From an uncultured Flavobacteriales bacterium (GTDB taxonomy: Bacteria; Bacteroidota; Bacteroidia; Flavobacteriales_D; Crocinitomicaceae), in contig CAJXMN010000001.1 of NCBI GenBank assembly GCA_913056215.1, positions 1-64,000 on the forward strand: a DNA stretch of 64,000 nt. The letters run 5' to 3'. The notes under the pieces are model-generated. The model was not told the DNA's origin and made no database searches. It was given only the letters and a program-made list of their open reading frames with translations. Positions within the stretch are counted from its first letter, which is position 1, and each line of letters begins with the position of its first letter. Both the position numbers and the translations under genes were made by a program. This document shows, in pieces, positions 46,894 to 55,599 of this stretch.

Positions 46894-48738
46894 ATGAGCG
46901 AAGGTAAAGTACTCGATTTTATTGACGATGTATTAAAAAATATGCCATTAGATTGGTTAAAACTCACAACACACCGTCTGGATATTTACAATGAAAGTTT
47001 GGCGAAAACGGAATTTCTGGAGAAGTTTGAATCTTTGTTTAAATCTGATAACGCGAACCCCTCCGCACTCAGTGAGCTTCCAACTGCCTTTGATTACATT
47101 CGTTTAGGGCATCCGCTATCATCTGTATTGGAATGGACGATTGCTCAGATGAATGACCTTCAACCCGAAAATGTTATTAGTTTTTCGTCTCGGACGATTC
47201 CCGTTTTAGCGGTGCTCCGAAAAAACTTATTTGACCAAAAGGACACGCAAATCCTTTATACGGGACAACTTCCTGATGCGTTTGATGCAGATGCATTAAA
47301 AAGCGTTTATGGTTACAATTTCGAATTAAAGAAAGTGGATGATGCCAATGCTGTAGGTGCATTTGACGGCAGCACGGTCTTTATTAAACAAGACGGCGAA
47401 TTGAACGCGCTTGAACACAACGCAAATATTGACTTTTTCGTCAATATTAATGATGATTTGGGAAGTGTAGTAATTGTCAATAGTGACGATCCGGAAAGCT
47501 ACGTTTCTGCAATTCAACACGTGCGAAGGAGGGAAACGATAGCCATGACGCCAGCAGATGCCTTTACAGCACTGCAGCGACTCGTCGGTAAATCGTCGTC
47601 CGATCAGGAAAAAAGTGCAGTTGAAACCAATAAGGCAAGTGTCACTGATTCTATTCAAACCATCACCGGTACAACTACAAAACCATTACTCGGTTCCTGT
47701 GGTTTATCCGTTCAATATGCAATTATGATGGGACTTATAGATGAAGCCCAGGAAAAACATCCGGGAAAACAGATCAAAATAGTTGTTCCGCCGAATTGCT
47801 ACGGTGGAACCAACGATCAGGCGAGACGCGTTGCTGCATGTCTTGATAATGTTGAAATCGTTGACTTACCTGTTGATGGAGATCACAACATGGTTGAAAG
47901 CACCGACCTTGTTTTAGATCGTGTTGCGGCAGCAGATGCTGTTCCCTACATCATTGCTGAAATTCCGACAAATCCAAGGGTGGAGGTTCCGGATTTGGAA
48001 AAATTGAGGGCTGCCTTGAGTAAAGAGCGCAAAACACCAAACGGTGAAGTGGCGATTGATCCAGTATTTATTTTAGATCAAACCTTTTGCCCCAACATCC
48101 AGTTTTTGGCAAAAGACGGTATTCTTGCGAACATCAGAACTATTTCTTACGTGAGTGGATCGAAATTCCCAAGCGGTGGTAAATGTACAGCGGGCTATTG
48201 TGTTGTCAACGACAAAGCAGAAGCTTTGCTGAACAACATTGAAAAACATTTAATTTTGTGCGACAATGAAGCTACTGACCTTCAAGTGGCGCTTTTGGCA
48301 GAACAATTACCTTCGATGAATCAGCGAATCAAAGATGCTTACAAAAATACGCGAGAATTCGTCAATTTCATCGAGGAGACACTACCAACGGCAAAAATCA
48401 ATTTTGTTTCTGAAGAACTGGCTGAAGCAGGGTTTACACCTTCTGTGTTTTCATTAGACCTTCCCACAAAAGGAAATACCAACGAAGAACGAGAGGCTTA
48501 CAAGCGCGCATTAAACCAAAAATTAATTGATATGATGATTGGTGAAATTCCGAATGAAAGCAAGAACTGCGTGAGTTATGGCCAGTTAAAAGGCTGCTAT
48601 TGGACCATTCCGGCTACCTCTACGCAAGGAACGACAAAAGAAAAGGACAAAGACTACATTGCCCGCGTTTCAGTATCCCCCGATCTGGACCTCGAACGCC
48701 ACAAAAAGGTATTCAAAAAATTTGTTGAACAGATCTAA
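46894..48738 (+). CDS. divergent PLP-dependent enzyme of the Cys/Met-metabolism fold with N-terminal extension
   Basis: 614 residues, far longer than the ~390 of cystathionine gamma-synthase-type enzymes. Residues ~270-614 show the family pattern: CYGGTNDQ (~305), AEIPTNPRVEVPDLEKL (compare ETPTNP...), FILDQTFCPN with the PLP-binding Asp (compare VDNTFATP), SGSKFPSGGK with the Schiff-base Lys, and DLQVALLAEQLPSMNQRI. The first ~265 residues have no close relative in the window, though FDYIRLGHPLSSVLEW may match the YSR...NPT segment that normally precedes the core, so a ~170-residue insertion is possible. The substrate is unknown. It has its own 157-bp leader region. Confidence 0.7.
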   Translation: MSEGKVLDFIDDVLKNMPLDWLKLTTHRLDIYNESLAKTEFLEKFESLFKSDNANPSALSELPTAFDYIRLGHPLSSVLEWTIAQMNDLQPENVISFSSRTIPVLAVLRKNLFDQKDTQILYTGQLPDAFDADALKSVYGYNFELKKVDDANAVGAFDGSTVFIKQDGELNALEHNANIDFFVNINDDLGSVVIVNSDDPESYVSAIQHVRRRETIAMTPADAFTALQRLVGKSSSDQEKSAVETNKASVTDSIQTITGTTTKPLLGSCGLSVQYAIMMGLIDEAQEKHPGKQIKIVVPPNCYGGTNDQARRVAACLDNVEIVDLPVDGDHNMVESTDLVLDRVAAADAVPYIIAEIPTNPRVEVPDLEKLRAALSKERKTPNGEVAIDPVFILDQTFCPNIQFLAKDGILANIRTISYVSGSKFPSGGKCTAGYCVVNDKAEALLNNIEKHLILCDNEATDLQVALLAEQLPSMNQRIKDAYKNTREFVNFIEETLPTAKINFVSEELAEAGFTPSVFSLDLPTKGNTNEEREAYKRALNQKLIDMMIGEIPNESKNCVSYGQLKGCYWTIPATSTQGTTKEKDKDYIARVSVSPDLDLERHKKVFKKFVEQI

Positions 48739-48753
48739 TTATTTGTTCTGTTC

Positions 48754-48795
48754 TGCCGCAGGGGCGTATTGTGAACGCATTACGCCCCTCTGGCA
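48754..48795. repeat. intergenic palindrome at a convergent junction
   Basis: TGCC-gc-AGGGGCGTA (48754-48768) pairs with TACGCCCCT-ct-GGCA (48781-48795), 13 base pairs around a 12-nt loop, with no T run following. It lies between the convergent PLP-enzyme and SDR genes. Similar GGGGCGTA...TACGCCCC palindromes are known as dispersed intergenic repeats in other bacteria; copy number here is unchecked. Confidence 0.6.
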
Positions 48796-48883
48796 ATATG
48801 AACGTGACATTATAACGCCTGCTGCTCCCTTCATTTTTTTATATCCATCGCGGGTAGATCCAATTATCAAAAAGAGCGATCCC

Positions 48884-49588
48884 TTATATCCGATGTAGTA
48901 CACCCTGGTCAGAATGGTCCTCATTGAGGAAGGTAGCCAATAATTCTGCCACTTGCTCTGGCGTTCTGAGTTCATCATTTTCCTTAAGCTCAACAAAGTT
49001 TTGTCGTCCGGAGAAATCTTTGGCTTTACTACTACGGATCGCCACTTGCATATCGGTGTCCACCACACCAGGTGCGATGCAGTAAATATTGGTTGATTTA
49101 TTCAGCTCGCGCAATTCTTCAGCCAACGTTTCCGAAAACAAATTGATAGCGGCCTTAGAGGCACAATAAGCCGCCCAGGAAGGTACGGCTCTCTCACCCG
49201 CTCCGGAGGTGATGTTCACAATCGTTTTTACATGATCAAATCCGAACGTTTGTATAACGTAACTACACATGTACTGCGCCGCCACCACATTCACCATACT
49301 CATATCCGTATAGTGTGTAAGTGTCAGTTCGTGAAAACGCTTAATTTCACCAATGATTCCTGAATTATTAATTAATTGTACCGGTTCGGGTTCTTCCTGT
49401 ACAAACGGACTAAGATCGAGATCGTACAACTGTTGTTTTTCGGTAAAATCGCACTTTAAAAAATGAAAATTATCGTGAACGATCTCATTGGTCCTCGATA
49501 TGCCGATAACTTTATCGCCATTCTCCAGGTAATAATTCGCAATGGCTCGGCCAATTCCTCTCGATGTTCCTGTAATTATATGTATCAT
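48884..49588 (-). CDS. short-chain dehydrogenase/reductase
   Basis: 234 residues with the classical SDR pattern: TGTSRGIGRAIA at residues 6-17, an NNSG motif (INNSGIIG), and the catalytic YCASK (Tyr-x3-Lys) after SWAAYCASK, with the Ser in NITSGAGERAV. It uses NAD(P)H on an unknown hydroxyl or carbonyl substrate. Its ATG overlaps the stop of the upstream KtrA-like gene by 4 bp, so the two are coupled, though no metabolic link is obvious. Confidence 0.9.
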   Translation of the reverse strand: MIHIITGTSRGIGRAIANYYLENGDKVIGISRTNEIVHDNFHFLKCDFTEKQQLYDLDLSPFVQEEPEPVQLINNSGIIGEIKRFHELTLTHYTDMSMVNVVAAQYMCSYVIQTFGFDHVKTIVNITSGAGERAVPSWAAYCASKAAINLFSETLAEELRELNKSTNIYCIAPGVVDTDMQVAIRSSKAKDFSGRQNFVELKENDELRTPEQVAELLATFLNEDHSDQGVLHRI

Positions 49589-50283
49589 GATTCATTTACG
49601 TCTATGAAGCGTTGCACATGCTTGGCAGTACCAAAAACCACCAACGTGTCGCGCGATTCAATCACGGTATCACTATTAGGTACTCCGATAACGTGCTGTT
49701 CCACTTCGTATTGTCCTTTCTTTTTGATATCGTACTCGCGCTTCATGGTTACTAGTGTCAATTGGTATTTGTTCCTGAAGTCGATATCCTCGATTGTTCT
49801 GTTTAATGTCCCCTTAGGTGGTTTAATTTCCGCAATTTCATAGTCATCAGGTAATTGCAAAAACGACAAAATAGATGGATTGAGCAACTTTTCCCGAATA
49901 ACAAAGGCCACCTCATCCTCGGGCGTCAGGATTTCTTTAACACCTATCTTTTCGAGAATCAGTCGTTGGTCGTTACCACTCGCCCGCGCAATGATACGTT
50001 TGACCCCCAAGTCCAGCAAGTGAACAGAAGTCAGCACTGTCGCTTCAAAGTTTTCTCCTATGGCCACAACCGCAGCATCCATTTCATCGATATTTTGAGA
50101 GGCGAGCGCTTTTGCATCAGTCGTGTCGAGTGTCACCGCAAACGCTACCTCGTCTTTGATGTTCTCAATTTTTTCCTCTTTATTATCAAAGGCAAATACC
50201 TGCGCGCCTCTCTCTGCGAGACGCAATGCTATAGTTGAGCCATACTGTCCAACTCCGATAACTGCGAACTTACTAAATCCCAT
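49585..50283 (-). CDS. RCK-domain potassium-uptake regulator (KtrA/TrkA-like)
   Basis: 232 residues: an N-terminal Rossmann RCK domain (FAVIGVGQYGSTIALRLAERGAQVFAFDN, residues ~6-35; then TTDAKALASQNIDEMDAAVVAIGENFEATV) and a C-terminal TrkA_C domain (~140-220, NKYQLTLVTMKREYDI...DTLVVFGTAKHVQRF). KtrA binds nucleotides and gates a KtrB/TrkH K+ channel in the inner membrane. No KtrB is adjacent, so it must pair with a channel encoded elsewhere. It sits 9 bp downstream of the cystathionine gamma-synthase gene and overlaps the SDR. Confidence 0.9.
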   Translation of the reverse strand: MGFSKFAVIGVGQYGSTIALRLAERGAQVFAFDNKEEKIENIKDEVAFAVTLDTTDAKALASQNIDEMDAAVVAIGENFEATVLTSVHLLDLGVKRIIARASGNDQRLILEKIGVKEILTPEDEVAFVIREKLLNPSILSFLQLPDDYEIAEIKPPKGTLNRTIEDIDFRNKYQLTLVTMKREYDIKKKGQYEVEQHVIGVPNSDTVIESRDTLVVFGTAKHVQRFIDVNES

Positions 50284-50292
50284 TGTTTCTAA

Positions 50293-51447
50293 TTATGCTA
50301 AAGCTTGTGATATATCTTGTAATAAGTCGTCGACATCTTCAACCCCTACACTCAGTCTGATCAGTGAATCGACTACACCAACCGCTTCGCGTTCTTTTGC
50401 CGGAATTGCCGCATGCGTCATGGTCGCTGGGTGACACGTTAACGATTCAACTCCACCGAGCGATTCAGCAAGTGAAAACACCTCAAATTTCTCCATCACC
50501 CGATGTGCTGCCTCAGCATTGTTTTCCTGAAGCGAAAACGAGATCATTCCACCAAAGTCACTCATTTGCTTTTTGGCAATCGCATGCCCCGGATGATTTT
50601 CAAAGCCCGGCCAATAAACATTTTTAACCTTCGGATGGTCCTGTAGAAAGTGAGCGATGCGTGCTCCATTCTCACTGTGACGCTGCATGCGCAAGTGGAG
50701 TGTTTTTAATCCGCGCAAGACCAAGAAAGCATCCATCGGTCCAGGCACGGCTCCGGAGCTATTTTGTATGCGGTATATTTCATCGGCAACAGCCTTTTTT
50801 GATGTAACCAGTGCGCCCATCACAACATCTGAGTGACCTCCCAAGTACTTCGTTACCGAGTGCATGACGAGATCTGCCCCCAAATCCATTGGTCGCTGCA
50901 AGTAGGGAGTGGCAAATGTATTGTCCACGGCCAGCAAAACATCGGCATTTTGAGCTATTTTTGATAACGCCTTAATATCCACGATATTCATAATCGGGTT
51001 CGTTGGCGTCTCAGTCCAAATCAATTTTGTATTAGAATTGATCTTTTCTTCCACATTTTTCAGTTCGTTCATATCCACAAAGTGGAACCGAATGCCAAAC
51101 TGTTTAAAGACGCCCGTAAAAATGCGATATGAACCACCGTAAAGATCATTGGAAGTAATCACCTCATCACCCGGCTTCAACATTTTTAAAACACAATCAA
51201 TAGCAGCCAAACCACTTCCAAAACAAGCACCATATGTTGCATTTTCCAATGCTGCCAGCGCCTTCTCTAGTGCATCACGTGTTGGATTAAGTGATCGCGA
51301 ATACGCGTACCCCTTGTGCTCGCCGACTTTTTCCTGCACGTAAGTGCTGGTTTGATAAATGGGTGTCATGATCGCACCTGTAGCTGGATCAGGTTCAACA
51401 CCTGCGTGAATAGTCTTTGTTCCGAACTTAAAATGCTCTTTTTTCAT
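50293..51447 (-). CDS. cystathionine gamma-synthase/lyase family PLP enzyme
   Basis: 384 residues, full length. N-terminal YAYSRSLNPTRDALEKALAALE, GSGLAAIDCVLKMLKPGDEVI and YGGSYRIF, then ETPTNPIMNIVDI, AVDNTFATPYLQRP (PLP-binding Asp) and HSVTKYLGGHSDVVMGA with the Schiff-base Lys. It uses pyridoxal phosphate for trans-sulfuration in cysteine/methionine metabolism; synthase versus lyase cannot be told from the motifs alone. It heads a three-gene minus-strand cluster. Its promoter is clear at 51486-51516. Confidence 0.9.
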   Translation of the reverse strand: MKKEHFKFGTKTIHAGVEPDPATGAIMTPIYQTSTYVQEKVGEHKGYAYSRSLNPTRDALEKALAALENATYGACFGSGLAAIDCVLKMLKPGDEVITSNDLYGGSYRIFTGVFKQFGIRFHFVDMNELKNVEEKINSNTKLIWTETPTNPIMNIVDIKALSKIAQNADVLLAVDNTFATPYLQRPMDLGADLVMHSVTKYLGGHSDVVMGALVTSKKAVADEIYRIQNSSGAVPGPMDAFLVLRGLKTLHLRMQRHSENGARIAHFLQDHPKVKNVYWPGFENHPGHAIAKKQMSDFGGMISFSLQENNAEAAHRVMEKFEVFSLAESLGGVESLTCHPATMTHAAIPAKEREAVGVVDSLIRLSVGVEDVDDLLQDISQALA

Positions 51448-51485
51448 GAATCGTTTTTGTTCCCTCAGAACCCGTGTTTACCGTG

Positions 51486-51516
51486 CAAAAGTAACGATAT
51501 TCATTCAGAATTGCAA
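51486..51516 (-). promoter_or_regulatory. promoter of the trans-sulfuration gene
   Basis: Minus strand: TTG (51516-51514), 20-nt spacer, TACTTTTG (51493-51486). The leader to the ATG at 51447 is ~38 nt, too short for a riboswitch of known type. Confidence 0.6.
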
Positions 51517-51629
51517 TTGCAGCACAAGTGCATCAACTGTTCAATAGTCGCGTATTCGCTTCAAATATTGAGCAGTAGCCACTCATATTTCGACTCACAA
51601 AACGCTCCTGACCATAATCGGTCACTAAT

Positions 51630-51659
51630 TTTGTTATATTGCTCTAAACTGTATATTTG
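51630..51659 (+). promoter_or_regulatory. promoter upstream of the histidine kinase
   Basis: TTTG (51630-51633), 18-nt spacer, TATATTTG (51652-51659). Transcription would begin near 51665 and could cover the tiny frame at 51684 and the histidine kinase at 51859. Confidence 0.55.
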
Positions 51660-51683
51660 TCATCGCTAAACATAAAATAAACT

Positions 51684-51767
51684 ATGAAAAATCTTTTACT
51701 ACTCACGCTATTATTCCGTACATCAACAAGTCCATTGAACCTAAAAGGTACTAGTGAGGGGTTATAA
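51684..51767 (+). CDS. possible 27-residue leader peptide or gene remnant
   Basis: ATG at 51684 begins MKNLLLLTLLF..., which looks like a signal-peptide start, but the frame stops after 27 residues. It follows a strong promoter by 24 nt. It could be the surviving 5' end of a lost secreted-protein gene, a leader peptide, or chance. Nothing similar was found downstream in other frames. Confidence 0.25.
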   Translation: MKNLLLLTLLFRTSTSPLNLKGTSEGL

Positions 51768-51858
51768 ACACTGGTTAAGATTGAACAATAGGCATGGTAA
51801 AAAGTGAGTGTGAGTCTCCACTATTAGACATTGAACTATTGTCCGATTCAAAAAGAGC

Positions 51859-53070
51859 ATGAATTTATTTAGAGTCCCCATAACAAACCTACCCGACTTT
51901 TATGAACGGGCTAAATTTGCCTTAACCTGGCGCATTGCGGTGATGTTTTCTCTGGTTGTTTTCTTTCTGACATTGACCACCTTATTGACAAGTGATCGAT
52001 TTTTTCCATATTACATGGCCGTCCTACTCTTCTCTATATTTGGGGTTATTGACCTTTATTGGTCGCGAACCTACAAGCGGGTTGCTAAAATCATGCTATC
52101 TGGAGCAACAGCAGTCATTATAAGTGCGGTACTCATGATCCAGGATTCTATTCACATTATTGAGCCACTATGGATGACCGTTGTTATTCTCGCCGCCTTT
52201 TTTACATTAAACAAAAGATGGGGAACCTTTTTTCTGATCATCAACGTTGGTCTTTATGCTACCTACTTTTTATTGTTTATGAAGGATACCAACATAGAAC
52301 GCTTTGAAGCTTCCTCACAGCACGTAGTGATCATGGCTGTAGAGTTCAGTTTTGCCATGTTTCTAATTGGGTATATCATGTATCAATTTAATATTGTCAA
52401 TAATTATGCGCGTATCCATAGTGATCGAGCGTTTACGCAATTGAAAAAAGAAAAAAACATTGTAGAACGTCAAAACAAGGAAAAGACAGTGCTGCTCCAG
52501 GAGATTCATCATCGTGTTAAGAATAATTTACAGGTTATTATCAGTTTGTTGCGTATACAGTCCAGCGAGCTAAAGTCTGACGAAGCCCATCAAAGTTTCA
52601 GCGATGCCATCAGCCGCATTTTAACGATGTCTTTGATTCATCAAAAAATGTATGAAAAAGAATCGCTGGCTAACATTGATGTTCAAGATTACCTCAATAC
52701 GTTGATTGATGATCTTATCAGAACAAACGCCTATCAAAAGGATATTTCTTATGAAGTGCGCGCATCACTTGACAATGTTGGAGCAAAGAGCATCGTTCCA
52801 TTAGGATTAATCATTAACGAATTAGTCTCAAATTCTCTCAAGCATGCTTTTGAGGAAAGCGGTAACATTTCTATAAAGCTGAAAGCATCGAGTGAGAATC
52901 TCGCGACCATGATCTATAGCGATGATGGACATTGGAAACCTCCGACATCGCCATCTTTTGGGCTACAACTGATTGATGTTTTCACTGAACAATTGGAGGG
53001 AACGGTAGCACGAAAAACGTGCGATTCAGGTACTTTTTATACCTTTGCGGCTCTCAATATTCAGGAATAA
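51859..53070 (+). CDS. membrane sensor histidine kinase (HisKA_2/HATPase)
   Basis: 403 residues. About six membrane segments fill residues ~25-180 (VMFSLVVFFLTLTTLL ... FLIGYIMYQF). A coiled coil leads to the HisKA_2 dimerisation domain, with the phospho-accepting His in LLQEIHHRVKNNLQVI (~residue 218). The HATPase domain has the N box NELVSNSLKHAF (~311-322); the later boxes are unusual, with SDDGHW in place of DNG and SFGLQLIDV in place of a GxGxG. No response regulator is adjacent, so its partner is elsewhere. The signal sensed by the membrane domain is unknown. Confidence 0.88.
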   Translation: MNLFRVPITNLPDFYERAKFALTWRIAVMFSLVVFFLTLTTLLTSDRFFPYYMAVLLFSIFGVIDLYWSRTYKRVAKIMLSGATAVIISAVLMIQDSIHIIEPLWMTVVILAAFFTLNKRWGTFFLIINVGLYATYFLLFMKDTNIERFEASSQHVVIMAVEFSFAMFLIGYIMYQFNIVNNYARIHSDRAFTQLKKEKNIVERQNKEKTVLLQEIHHRVKNNLQVIISLLRIQSSELKSDEAHQSFSDAISRILTMSLIHQKMYEKESLANIDVQDYLNTLIDDLIRTNAYQKDISYEVRASLDNVGAKSIVPLGLIINELVSNSLKHAFEESGNISIKLKASSENLATMIYSDDGHWKPPTSPSFGLQLIDVFTEQLEGTVARKTCDSGTFYTFAALNIQE

Positions 53071-53127
53071 GTGTGGAAATGATTTAAATTCACAACAAAT
53101 CTGGTCCATTAATGTTATTAATTCACG

Positions 53128-54531
53128 ATGAAATCAACAGATAAATTTGGCAGTGAACCATTGGGAAAGCTATTGCGTGAGCAGGCATTCCCGGCCTCTG
53201 TGGGCATTCTTGTTATGTCTGTTTATGCAATCATTGACACTATATACGTCGGTCATTACGTCGGTGCAGAAGGAATAGGTGCTATCACAGTTGTATTACC
53301 CATCACCTTTTTGATATCGAGCATAGGAATGGCTATTGGTGTGGGTGGTTCCTCCGTTTTATCCCGTTCGCTGGGAGGGAAAAACAATGAAAAAGCATTG
53401 CACACATTTGGTAATCAGGTGTTAATGACGATTACCCTGGCCGTTTTTTTCGTACTAGTGGGATCATTTTTTACTGATGAAATCATCAACATATTTGGAG
53501 GAAAAGGAGGAGTTAAAGCTCCTGCAATTACTTACTTTAATATTGTACTGATCGGAGTTCCTTTTCTCGCTTGGGCCATGATGAGTAACAATGTCATACG
53601 TGCAGAAGGTTTCCCTCGCGTTGCGATGTATGCCATGATTGTTCCCGCCATTTCCAACTTAATTCTAGACCCTTTGTTTATGGTTGGTTTTAATATGGGT
53701 ATTGAAGGAGCTGCATGGGCTACAACGATTTCGTACGCGGCGAGTGCTGCCTTTACATTGGTACATTTTCTTAGGGGTAAATCAGAATTAAAACTCGATA
53801 TTCAATATTTTCGTCCTGATGGTAAAATCATAAAAGAAATCAGTTCACTAGGAGCTGTTACACTTGCACGTCAAGGGGTGATTAGTATCTTAGCCCTCGT
53901 ACTCAACAACTCGCTTTTCTACTATGGCGGCGAACGCGGATTATCCGTGTATGGCATCGTAAACAGAATTTTAATGTTCGCCAATTTCCCCGTACTTGGA
54001 ATCACGCAAGGGTTTGTTCCTATTGTAGGTTATAACTTCGGTGCGCGATTAAAAGAACGGGTTCAGTCGATTGTACGCCTTTCAATTGGATGGGCTTCCG
54101 CCATCTCTGTATTAATCTTTATCCTTTTAATGGTATTTGCCAAAGACATTGCCAGTCTTTTTACGAATAACACAGCACTCATCGAAGATACTACGCCCGT
54201 CATACGCACCGTCTTTCTGGCAACGCCGCTCCTGGCGGTTAGCTTAATAATTAGTGCTTATTTTCAGGCCATTGGGAAAGCTCTTCCCGCATTATTTCTG
54301 GCTTTGACCAAGCAAGGATTTTTCCTGATTCCTTTAGTGCTATTGCTACCATTTGCGTACGGTCTTGATGGAATATGGATGTCTTTTCCCATTGCTGATA
54401 TCGGTGCTGCTCTCGTGAGCTTTATTTACTACAAGGTATCTCCTACGCGTTATCCAGACGGAGAACTTAGCGAAAACCCAGATGTTTTCAAACGCTATCA
54501 AAGCAAACCAGCTAAAGAAATCCAAAAATAA
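53128..54531 (+). CDS. MATE-family multidrug/solute exporter
   Basis: 467 residues with twelve membrane segments and the MATE halves: PASVGILVMSVYAIIDTIYVGHYVGAEGIGA (N-half) and a matching second half starting ~240 with IKEISSLGAVTLARQGVIS. The N-half motifs IDTIYVGHYVGAEGIGA and GVGGSSVLSRSLGG are typical. MATE proteins antiport Na+ or H+ against drugs or metabolites. The thioesterase gene starts 1 nt after its stop. Confidence 0.92.
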   Translation: MKSTDKFGSEPLGKLLREQAFPASVGILVMSVYAIIDTIYVGHYVGAEGIGAITVVLPITFLISSIGMAIGVGGSSVLSRSLGGKNNEKALHTFGNQVLMTITLAVFFVLVGSFFTDEIINIFGGKGGVKAPAITYFNIVLIGVPFLAWAMMSNNVIRAEGFPRVAMYAMIVPAISNLILDPLFMVGFNMGIEGAAWATTISYAASAAFTLVHFLRGKSELKLDIQYFRPDGKIIKEISSLGAVTLARQGVISILALVLNNSLFYYGGERGLSVYGIVNRILMFANFPVLGITQGFVPIVGYNFGARLKERVQSIVRLSIGWASAISVLIFILLMVFAKDIASLFTNNTALIEDTTPVIRTVFLATPLLAVSLIISAYFQAIGKALPALFLALTKQGFFLIPLVLLLPFAYGLDGIWMSFPIADIGAALVSFIYYKVSPTRYPDGELSENPDVFKRYQSKPAKEIQK

Positions 54532-54532
54532 C

Positions 54533-54922
54533 ATGGAAAAAGCTATTTCAAAACGAATAAAGGCCGCCGAAACACGTATTTTTAAAGCGGTTTTCCCTAA
54601 CACGACTAACCATTACGACACCCTCTTCGGAGGAACGGCATTACAACTCATGGATGAGGTTTCATTCATCTGTGCAACGCGATTCAGCCGGCAAAAAGTT
54701 GTTACTGTCAGTTCTGACAGGGTTGATTTCAGCAAACCTATTCCCAGTGGTACATTAGTGGAACTCGTGGCAAATGTTGAGAAAGTGGGACAATCAAGTA
54801 TCGTAGTTGGCGTCGATATTTTTGTAGAGGAGATGTATTCTGAAAAACGAGAACGCGCCGTACACGGAACATTTACAATGGTTGCCGTCGATGATCATAA
54901 AAAACCAGTGAGTGTCGTTTGA
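54533..54922 (+). CDS. hotdog-fold acyl-CoA thioesterase (YciA-like)
   Basis: 129 residues from the ATG at 54533 (an earlier in-frame Met lies within the MATE gene). The hotdog pattern is seen: FPNTTNHYDTLFGGTALQLMDEVSF with the catalytic Asp in LMDEV and the helix motif HYDTLFGG, then KVVTVSSDRVDFSKPIPSGTLVEL. It hydrolyses acyl-CoA thioesters in the cytoplasm; chain preference is unknown. It is translationally adjacent to the MATE gene. Confidence 0.88.
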   Translation: MEKAISKRIKAAETRIFKAVFPNTTNHYDTLFGGTALQLMDEVSFICATRFSRQKVVTVSSDRVDFSKPIPSGTLVELVANVEKVGQSSIVVGVDIFVEEMYSEKRERAVHGTFTMVAVDDHKKPVSVV

Positions 54923-55065
54923 TGGCCTTGAAACTGTTAAAACCAGTATATAGCAAGGATCATACAACTATCTAAGATCTTCCGAAGCTACTCAATCCCC
55001 TTAAAATTGAGAAAAGACCTTCGCTACAGAGCACTAGCTACTTACACGACATTTATGTATCCAAG

Positions 55066-55530
55066 CTAAAATTCGTCTTCATTGATGGTGAAGTTATCTA
55101 AATTGCCATAGTCATTTTCGTCGTTGTAATTGTTGCGACTGTCCGATTGTTGTCCACCCTCTTCCTTTTTATTCGACGAACTGTTCTTATGACTTGGACG
55201 AAGAATGTTCGTACGCGAGATATTCAACCGAATTTCAGTCTTGATTGAACCATCATCCTGTGGAAACGCTTTAGCGTAAGGTGTTCCTGTGAGCTCAACC
55301 AGCGTTCCGCTCTTTAAGAAATCCAGAATACGCATATTTGCTCCCTCTTTTTTCCATATAGTACAGTTAACCCAAGTCGTTTTTGTTCGAGATTCCCCCG
55401 TCCGTTTATCCTTCCAATTCTTATTGTGGGCCACGGGGAAGTTTATAGCTACAACCCCTCGATCCATTGTTTTAACTGAAGCATCTTTTCCTATATTTCC
55501 TATCAATCTTGTTTCGAATACCGTCGCCAT
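55066..55530 (-). CDS. ssb: single-stranded DNA-binding protein
   Basis: 154 residues. The OB fold fills ~1-105 (TVFETRLIGNIGKDASVKTM ... TWVNCTIWKK ... LVELTGTPYAKAFPQDDGS), followed by a Ser/Asn/Glu-rich linker and an acidic tip (NFTINEDEF), which in SSB recruits repair and replication proteins. The usual DDIPF-type end is replaced by NEDEF, still acidic and ending in Phe. It is alone and convergent with the thioesterase gene. Confidence 0.93.
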   Translation of the reverse strand: MATVFETRLIGNIGKDASVKTMDRGVVAINFPVAHNKNWKDKRTGESRTKTTWVNCTIWKKEGANMRILDFLKSGTLVELTGTPYAKAFPQDDGSIKTEIRLNISRTNILRPSHKNSSSNKKEEGGQQSDSRNNYNDENDYGNLDNFTINEDEF

Positions 55531-55599
55531 AATTTGAAGTTGTTTCCCTTTGTTTGTATGATTGAACGAATATAGTCATTCATTTATAGAGCGCAAACT

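Larger units (their letters stand above)
51448..51858. other. 411-bp intergenic region with divergent promoters
   Basis: Holds the minus-strand promoter of the trans-sulfuration gene (51486-51516), a plus-strand promoter (51630-51659) and a 27-codon frame (51684-51767). No tRNA, riboswitch or strong terminator hairpin was seen. The part from 51768 to 51858 directly before the histidine kinase has no recognisable element. Confidence 0.5.

Noticed and set aside
51448..51485. SAM riboswitch before the trans-sulfuration gene
   Set aside because: The leader after the promoter is only ~38 nt, too short for any known SAM aptamer.
54991..55011. CTCAAT/ATTGAG hairpin between thioesterase and ssb
   Set aside because: Only a 6-bp stem with no T run on either strand, too weak for a terminator call.
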